A DNA stretch of 64,000 bases. It comes from Lepiota brunneoincarnata. Its lineage: Eukaryota; Basidiomycota; Agaricomycetes; Agaricales; Agaricaceae. Below the pieces are notes generated by a model that was not told the origin of the DNA, made no database searches, and was given only the letters and a program-made list of their open reading frames with translations. Of the stretch, positions 57,151 to 64,000 are shown piece after piece. Within the stretch, counting starts at the first letter, position 1, and the number at the start of each line of letters is the position of its first letter. The stretch spans positions 1-64,000 of the forward strand of contig JAEBUN010000049.1 in NCBI GenBank assembly GCA_023014365.1. Direction: 5' to 3'. Both the position numbers and the translations under genes were made by a program.

Positions 57151-58215
57151 TAGATAGTATATAACAGGTTGTATTTTATGTGATTTTGCTGGAGTTCTCT
57201 ATGGAGGAATGGGTCTGAAAATTGCAAGTGTGCTAAATGGGAGCAGTGTATCAAATGACACTAGTATACTGTAAGCAGTTTCAAGCAAAATGGGTATGTT
57301 ACAAAATGATAATGGCTGGGTGCTCCAAGCTTCTTGATCCAGGGTTTGATCCAGGTTTGGGTTTCAGATTCCGAGTGCTATGAGAGGTGGCATGGAGTGG
57401 TCATGTGTAGCTGCATGCCCACCTCTACAACACTTCTGGAATTCACCTGTATTGAGTCCAGTAATGGGGAATCAAGGGGTACTTATGGTAACAAAGCTGC
57501 ATACAGTTCAGTTCCAGCAGATTGAGAATACTTAATTTATGGCCACATACACCTCTCAATACAATAGCAATCAGGTAGGTGCATGTAAACTGTGTTCTAA
57601 GGTCCTGGTTGCAAAAATCAGGGGAGTCCAACCTGTCCTGAGGGCCTATGATAAAGCCTATGATACTTGATAATGATATGGTCATCTTCCAGTAGAATCA
57701 CATCAGCCCTCAATCCTTCACCAATTGACACATACAGTAAGATACCTCCACAACAGTGTCTGAATGTTTATCTTGCCCATATGATTTCTATAAGCATATC
57801 AATATACTAAACAAGCAAAGGGGATAGAGTGGTAATAGAGTATATTTTTTAGTAGCCACAACTATGGGTGATACAAGTCTCATTTTTCACTGGTAACTAT
57901 CCTTGTTAGAACCTCAGGACTCTCAATAGTCTCACTATGAGTATTTTTTTCACTATGTATATTCAATTATCTATTGAAACTCTGGAATATAAGAGATTTG
58001 AGAACATGCAGATACCTGTTGGGCAGTGGTTACATCACTTGCTGTCCAATTACTATAACAGGAACCCATAAAACCATGACTTTGACCCTAGATTTAAACC
58101 AAGTTTTCTTTAGGGTTTGCTCAGGTAATTGATAAGAGAATACAGGGAGTCCAGGAGCCATAGATACACAGACAAACCCCTAGATAAAGAGACACAAACT
58201 TACAAAGTCCACTGG
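57151..58215. other. CpG-poor DNA with an NLR exon 6-like scrap
   Basis: Positions 57660-57760 resemble 32961-33058, which I read as a decayed NLR exon 6. Nothing else is recognised. Confidence 0.4.
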
Positions 58216-58268
58216 TGTTAGGGGAAGGTAAGGCACTGGAACCAAGTTGATATTCAGGTGGCAATTAC
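58216..58268 (+). mobile_element. Fragment of family alpha LTR
   Basis: TGTTAGGGGAAGG ... GATATTCAGG matches the first 50 bp of the alpha LTRs and is cut off where the next LTR begins. Confidence 0.7.
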
Positions 58269-58652
58269 TGTTACCCAGGTTAGGGGTTTGCTCTTGAGTA
58301 GCATGGGGTTCAACACAGGATGTCTATACAGACTTGGTCCTGTCCTACTGAGCGTGACTTAGAGACGACGGAGCACTATAAGTCCAGCCAGTTATGGCAA
58401 AGAGGTATAGGAGGCAAGAACTTTATAACACTAAGATAAGGATACAAGATATTGTACTGTATCCTTATATACTTCTAAGTGTGGCTGTACTCCGACTATA
58501 ATAGTCCGAACCAAGGTAACTATGAGTCAGAGATAAGAAACACGAGGCATGTGGTAAGAATCGTCCTTCTGATGTACACTACTGATAGTTTCATAGTGAC
58601 ATGGGAAATATAGCTAAAAATATCTGTCCTCCTGATAGGATTTCTGGTAACA
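58269..58652 (-). mobile_element. LTR (family beta), probable 3' LTR of Gypsy element 2
   Basis: 384 bp, TGTTACCCAGG ... TTTCTGGTAACA. The other copy is the solo LTR at 30838-31232. It sits at the 3' side of the minus-strand element. No clear purine tract is left beside it, so the link is likely but not proven. Confidence 0.65.
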
Positions 58653-58689
58653 TTAGGTCCGTTTCTAGAGTTGTTTTCCATACTACTTG

Positions 58690-60058
58690 TTAGTTTCCTT
58701 CTTCCAGGTATTTGGCTAGGTAATTTGGTTCGTAGTACTCAATCTGGGTTTGATCGGTGGAGTCTGGTCTGGGAGGAATGACGGGAGAGAAAGTGGGGGT
58801 GGGGGTTCTGTGGAGGTCGAGTATAGTGGCAGTTTCTGGGGATAGAGGTTGTCCCGGATAGAAAATGTCGTATAGAAGGTGTCTGAAGTGAGGACTCTCT
58901 ATTCTTTCTTCTGGTGGGGTGGTTGGGTTTTCTTCAGCAGGAACCGCATGGTTCTCCTGTAATGTTTGATTCAGCCACATCATCGTAGCATTCCTCATAA
59001 TAATCATCGTGAGTGAGGTCGGTGTATCTATGGTGAGTTGTGGGAGTGGTTGAGGGGCGGGCTGTTGGATTTCTGGAGTAGGGAGCGTGTCGAGTCTTTC
59101 GACTTGGGCATTCGGTCCGTTTATGGCACGGTTGGAAAACAGCGCAGTGGGGGCATTTATACTTGATGCAGTTGTATGAGTAATGCCCTGGGGCATATTG
59201 CTTGCATCCGAGGCAGGCAAATTGGGGGCAATCCATGGCCCAGTGTCCTGTGTGTCTGCATTGGATACAGACTGATCTGTTGGTGGTTCGGGGGTTGGTG
59301 AGTGAGTGAACAGGATTGGGGGAGTTCCGAACCAGGATGTTGTTATTGGCAATGGCAGGGGTGGTGTTCTTGGTGGGGGTGAGAAGTCTGAAGGGATTTC
59401 TGACACTGGTGGGCTTTCTTCCCTTGTTGGGGACAGTGGTGATGATTGCGGCAGTGGTCATTGTGGTAGTGGTGGGGATGGTTGCAGTGGGGGGCTGCGA
59501 GGTATGTACCTCATCTTGTTTGGGTAGGTTCTTCGACACCTTGGACATGAGGCCTGATCTTGAGTGGAGAAGTTGCTTGAGTGATTCTGCCCAGGCACGT
59601 TGCGTATTGTACGCAGTAGTGAGAGCCTTAGTCTGTCGTACGTGGTGGGTATAGTTGTACCAGAGTTGTCAGTCGTATTCTGAAATTGAAGTGTGTTCCA
59701 ATTTAGTCATAAAGGCTCCGTCAGTGGCAGCCTTGCGCAGATCTCCATCAGAAGGGTGATCTGGTCCATATGATCGTACTCCAGCTGTATGGTATCTAAG
59801 GGAGGCGGCTGGGGCGGCTGTTGGTTCTGGGGTGTCATTGGGATCAGGGGTCTCGTCTCTGGAGGGGGCATATGTTGCAGCGAAGGTGTGAGAGGGGGTG
59901 TAGGGAGATGGGGCTGGAATGGGAGTTGTTTGAAGTGTAGTATGTTCAACGCTTGCATTGTTGACGATGATGATTGAGGATGATGAGGATGTCGGCGAAG
60001 GTGTTGTTGAGAAAGGGGGAGTGGTTTGGGGGTGAGTGAGATTGAGGTTTATGGGCAT
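58690..60058 (-). pseudogene. Zinc-knuckle ORF downstream of pol in Gypsy element 2
   Basis: ATG at 60058. A Thr/Pro/Ser-rich N-terminus leads to SEYD-stop (TGA at 59669-59671, where CGA fits), and the same frame goes on through QLWYNY to MSKVSKNLPK. Three Cys/His clusters follow: CIQCRHTGHWAMDC (C-X2-C-X4-H-X4-C), CLGCKQYAPGHYSYNC and CPHCAVFQPCHKRTEC, at 59130-59290. One frameshift near 58990 leads to the C-terminal frame ending YLAKYLEEGN at 58690. About 455 codons. Gag-like nucleocapsid features, but located 3' of the integrase. Confidence 0.65.
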
Positions 60059-60155
60059 CTTTAAGTACGTTTGGTGTGGGAGCGGAGTTGTCTTTGGTTG
60101 GTTCTGGTGGGTTCCTGTTCTTTCTGGAGAATTCCATGAGCTTCTTTATACTTGG

Positions 60156-63100
60156 TTAAGTATTCTTTGGCGTTTGTGTGGAGTGTGTTTCATTGGTGAT
60201 CCATTTGTTCTCCGTGTGGGAGTATCCTTTCCATTTGACATAGTATTGGAGTTTTCTGCGGTATTGGCAGTGATTTAGAATGGTTTCTATTTCGTATTCT
60301 TCTTCTTCATTGATGATGTCTGGTGGTGGTGGAGTCGGATGAGATCCATATGCTTCTGTTTCGGTATATGGGATTAGAAGGTTTCTGTGGAATACCGGGT
60401 GTATCTTCCATTTGATCAGAAGTTTTAGTTTGTAGGTGAGTGGCAATAAGACTTCTGAGATAAGGAAAGGTCCCAGTTGTTTTGGGGATATTTTGTTGGA
60501 GATGAAGGGGAGTTTGAGGTTTTTGGCTTCTAGCCATACTTTTTGACATGTTTCAAGGGGTTTGACGGTTCTTCTGGTTCTTTGTTTCATAATATCAGTG
60601 GAGAGTTGATGTGCAGCATGTGCTTCTTTTCTGGCATCATCAAGGAGTCTGATGCGTTTGTCTACTGATGGAAAGTTCGATGTTTCCATTACCGTGGGTA
60701 CTGGCAGAGGGTTATATCCCATGATTAGTTCAAATAGGGATTTCTGCCTTGAGGCATGTATTTTGGAGTTGTGTGCAAACTTGGCAATAGGGAGGGTTTC
60801 TGACCAATCAAGAGGGTTTCTGGTGCAGTATATGGCAAGGTAGGTCTCGATTTCTTGATTGTATTGTTTGGTGGAACCATCTGTCTGGGGGTGGTATGCA
60901 GTTGAGAATGCCTGTTGGATGTTTAGATGTTTGGCTAGTTCTCAAAGGGAGTTGGTGGCGAATCTGGGGTCTCGATCTGATATGATTTTATCAGGTAATC
61001 CGAATCTGGTGAAGACTTTTTCTATTAATAGTTGTCCGATGTCGTTGGCATTTGATCGATCTGATGTTGGGATGAAAATTACCCCCTTCATAAGGCCGTG
61101 GTCCACCACGGACAATATCGCATTATGACCAGTGCTAGGCAGTAGACCAGTGATAAGATCCCATGAGATCTGGGCAAATGGGCATTTGGAAGATGGTGGT
61201 GGGATCGGTTGAGTTGGTGCACAATCTGGTCTGCGTATGATCTTGTGTTGCTGGCATTCGGGACAGCCTTTGACGTAGTTCTTAATGAACATTGACATTC
61301 CTGGCCAATATACTTCCTTTTTGGCAAGGTCGGTATGTTTCCTGTTCTCCAGGGTGACCCTGTGTAGGGTGGTTGTGGTATCTTGCAATGACATTGCATC
61401 TGAGTTGGAGGTCTTCTGGAATGTGAGGAGTGGACCATTCGGGGTCAGAACTGTTCCGAAGTCTTTATCGGCGGCATTAGGATGGTTTTCTTTCAGGAGT
61501 TTGAACACTTCAGTGGTTCTAGCATCGTATTTGGGTGATTCCGTGATTCTTTCTTGGAGTTCCATATCGACGGTGGCAATAAAGAGGTGTTCTGGGAGTA
61601 CTGTGACTAAGTCTTGATCTTCTATGTCGACCATGGCAACAAAGAGGTTGTTTGGAAGCATGGTGACATCTTCATTATCATTATCCTCATCAGGAATGTG
61701 GTCTGGACGTCTTGATAGAGCGTCTGGTGCAGGAATCTTTGATCCTGGGACATGTTCTAGTTTGAAGTTATAATCGGCAAGGGTCTGGACCCATCGTGCT
61801 TGTCAGTGGTTGATTTTCTGGGGTTTGTGCCAGTATGTGAGGTTCTGGTGGTCCGTTCTGATATGGACGGTATGGGGGCTGCCAAGGAGGTAATGGCACC
61901 ATTCTTCGAGGGCTCAGATGATTGCGAGAAGTTCCCTGTGATAGATGTCGTAATTGCGTTCCGCTGGTCTGAACGTCTTTGAATAGAACAATACAGGTTT
62001 CCGTATTCCATTGATGTCGTGTTGGTACAGGACAGCTCCTGATGCAAATTTGGAAGCATCAGCTTCTATTTTGAAGGGTTTTGTGGAGTCGGGCATGAGA
62101 AGTACCAGTTCCTTTAAGAATTCGTTCTTGAGTGTTTCGAACGCTTTCTGTTGTTCTTCTTTCCATTCAAATTTGTTCGACTTGGAAAGGAGTTGGTTCA
62201 GGGGTTTGGTGTGGTGTGAGTAGCTGCGGATGAACTTCCTGTAGAAGTTACAGAATCTGATGAATTTCCGAATGTGTCAGACTGTTTTCGGCACTGGCCA
62301 GTCTTCTATTCCTTTGAGTTTTCCGGGATCCATTTTGATCTCGTCTGGCGTGATTATCATGCTGAGATATTCAAGTTGTTGTTTGTTGAACTTGCATTTC
62401 TCTGTTTTGAGGTAGAGGTCGTTTTCCTGCAGGATTTGCAGTACTTTTTCCATAAGTCAGTCGGTTTCTTCCTGAGTTTTACTGTAGATTAGGATATCAT
62501 CCATATAGATGATGATTCCTCCTTTTTCCATTATTTCAGAGAATAGTGTGTCCATCATGTGTTGGAACGTTGCGGGACTATTGCAGAGTCCGAAAAACAT
62601 AACAGTCAGTTCGAAAAGACCCATGGGAGTCTTGAATGCTGCTTTCCATTGATCGCCATCTTTGATTCTGATGTTATTGTATCCGAGGTGGATGTCAAGC
62701 TTAGTAAAATACTTAGCTCCTTTGAGTTTATCCATGATAGAGGAAATCATGGGGATTGGGTATGCATTTTTGACAGTGTGATTGTTTAGATAACGATAGT
62801 CTTGGCAGGGTTGGAGGTCTCCTCCTTTCTTGGCAACAAAGAAGAAGGGTGATGCCATAGGGGATTTTGAGGGGCAGATGTACCCTTTTCGGAGGTTTTC
62901 ATCTATAAATTCCTTTAGTGCTTTTTCTTTGGCAGGTGCCACTTGATAAGGTTTCATTGATTTTGCTTCAAATGTTGGTTTTAATTTGATTTCGTGATCC
63001 AACCTTCTTGATGGTGGGAACTGTTCGGATGCTTTTTTGTTGAATATTTTAGCCCATTGGGTGAATGTCTGAGGGATCTTGGGTGGTTCTTTGTTTGATT

Positions 63101-63500
63101 CCAGTTGTTTTCCTTTTTGGTTTGGCGATTTTGGCAGGTTGTGTTGCTCATTGTGGAGTGTTGTGGCATGTGTCGCTTTGGTGTTTACTTCTAATGGGGT
63201 TAGAAGCATCGGGTTCATTTCTCTTTCTAAAGAGAAGGTATTGAGGTCAACATTTGACAGGTTGATGTATTCTTCGGGGTTTTCCTCGGGTTGGGAGGTT
63301 TTTCCAGCCATTATGTCCATGGCAATGGAGTTGAGTTTGACAGGTCATCATAGGGTTCTGAGAAGTTTGGAAAAGTCCTGGTGGTCGATTTGGGGTTTCC
63401 AAGAGAATGTCTTGGTCTTCCAATTGATGTCGGGATTGTATTGTTCCAACCAGGGAAATCCGATGATGAGGTCTTTCTCACCAGTGTTTGTGATGTACGC
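60156..63500 (-). pseudogene. Pol of Gypsy element 2
   Basis: Partial protease with IIGFPWLEQYN at 63430-63480. RT: FFFVAKKGGDLQPCQDYR, FTKLDIHLGYNNIRI, FGLCNSPATFQHMMD and YMDDILIYS (62495-62520). RNase H: KIEADASKFASGAVL and NYDIYHRELLAII. Integrase: H-H-C-C with CPECQQHK, ISWDLITGL (D), IISDRDPRF (D). The integrase tail and a chromodomain (YEIETILNHCQYRRKLQYYVKWKGY) reach 60160. Five in-frame TGA codons, near 62457, 62277, 61914, 61803 and 60942, all fit CGA. A frameshift at about 60175 breaks the C-terminus. Confidence 0.8.
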
Positions 63501-64000
63501 TGATATGCCGATTTCACGCCTATACATGAATTCTGTACTCTGGAACAATTCTCTACATAGAATCATTGGCTATATCATTAAAGAACTCTATAGAGGATTG
63601 GTACTATATCCCATAGTAGCCAGTTCGACCGAACTGAGGATATTCAAGCCTTGGAAGTGTTCAAACCAGCTCATTATCACTAAGCTTAGTGAATCAAGCT
63701 ATCAGAACGCTCTCCGGAGGGATTCAGGGCTTTACATAGCCTATTGAGTATACCCCGGTCGCATCAAGGGACCTTACGAGCAGTTTTCTGATGAACCCGA
63801 ATGCATTTGAACATAAAAGAATGTACCTAGCGGCTGTCGCAGGCATATTATGTCTATAGCGAGTTCAATAATGATGACCAGACCACGGAACGGAACGTCC
63901 AATGTTCGGGAGGCAATACCCGATGCCCAAAACCCTAGAAATATCAAAGACTCCTAATTAACAAGTGCTTTGGGGGTCCCGGCACTTTGGCATACTGCTT
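63501..64000 (+). mobile_element. Gypsy element 1-family LTR, cut by the window end
   Basis: Aligns with 50251-50760 over the visible 500 bp, with about 20 differences, and keeps TAAGCTTA at 63681. It is inserted in the protease of Gypsy element 2. Whether a full element follows lies outside the window. Confidence 0.8.

Larger units (their letters stand above)
58653..63500 (-). mobile_element. Ty3/Gypsy element 2 (chromovirus-type), dead
   Basis: Minus strand order: protease, RT, RNase H, integrase, chromodomain, then a downstream ORF with zinc knuckles. The 5' part is cut by an element 1-family LTR at 63501. The coding frames are nearly intact except for TGA stops at sites where CGA fits, plus one or two frameshifts. 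Confidence 0.8.

Noticed and set aside
59306..59654. Val/Gly-rich plus-strand frames that look like membrane helices
   Set aside because: Reverse reading of the Thr/Pro-rich zinc-knuckle ORF.

Overview
The window looks like a filamentous basidiomycete, probably an Agaricomycete. The evidence is many introns of about 50 nt with GT..AG ends, a large family of NACHT-domain NLR-like genes, a secreted thaumatin-like plus ricin-B lectin gene, and Ty3/Gypsy and Tc1/mariner elements typical of such genomes. The assignment rests on protein families I recognise, not on a search. I found no tRNA, rRNA or CRISPR locus.

Region 1 (1-28.9 kb, normal CpG content) is a tandem array of NLR-type genes, all on the minus strand. 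Five appear intact (NLR-1, -2, -3, -5, -6). NLR-4 is broken by a solo LTR and NLR-7 by deletion. Each intact gene has six exons: a short basic N-terminal exon, a low-complexity exon, an N/T/I-rich exon, one large NACHT exon, and two C-terminal exons. The large open frames run into intron 4, so the last two exons are missed if only long ORFs are read. The copies share blocks of identical sequence, which suggests gene conversion. Flanking blocks were duplicated with the genes. A thaumatin-like/ricin-B lectin gene (27.6-28.8 kb) closes the region.

Region 2 (about 29-39.3 kb and 51.6-58.7 kb) is a CpG-depleted graveyard. It holds decayed NLR fragments, solo LTRs with 5-bp target duplications, Tc1/mariner elements (one nested inside another at a TA), a DDE transposase relic and a 30-bp minisatellite.

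Region 3 (39.3-51.6 kb) is a younger, CpG-rich Ty3/Gypsy element inserted in that graveyard and lacking its 5' LTR. Besides gag, protease, RT/RNase H and integrase on the plus strand, it carries two spliced genes on the opposite strand between integrase and the 3' LTR. One encodes a protein with a canonical Zn2Cys6 cluster. The whole element, including introns and LTR, is studded with the palindrome TAAGCTTA: at least 22 copies in 12.3 kb, where about 0.2 would be expected. I saw none elsewhere in the window except in a second LTR of the same family at 63.7 kb. A dispersed motif together with an element-encoded DNA-binding protein is the most interesting signal here. By analogy with plant VANC/VANDAL elements it could be an anti-silencing module, but that is inference.

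Region 4 (58.7-63.5 kb) is a second, older Gypsy element on the minus strand, with a chromodomain integrase and a zinc-knuckle ORF downstream of pol. Its five in-frame pol stops and one in the downstream ORF are all TGA at positions where CGA fits, as expected of deamination at methylated CpG. A Region 3-family LTR is inserted in its protease and runs off the window.
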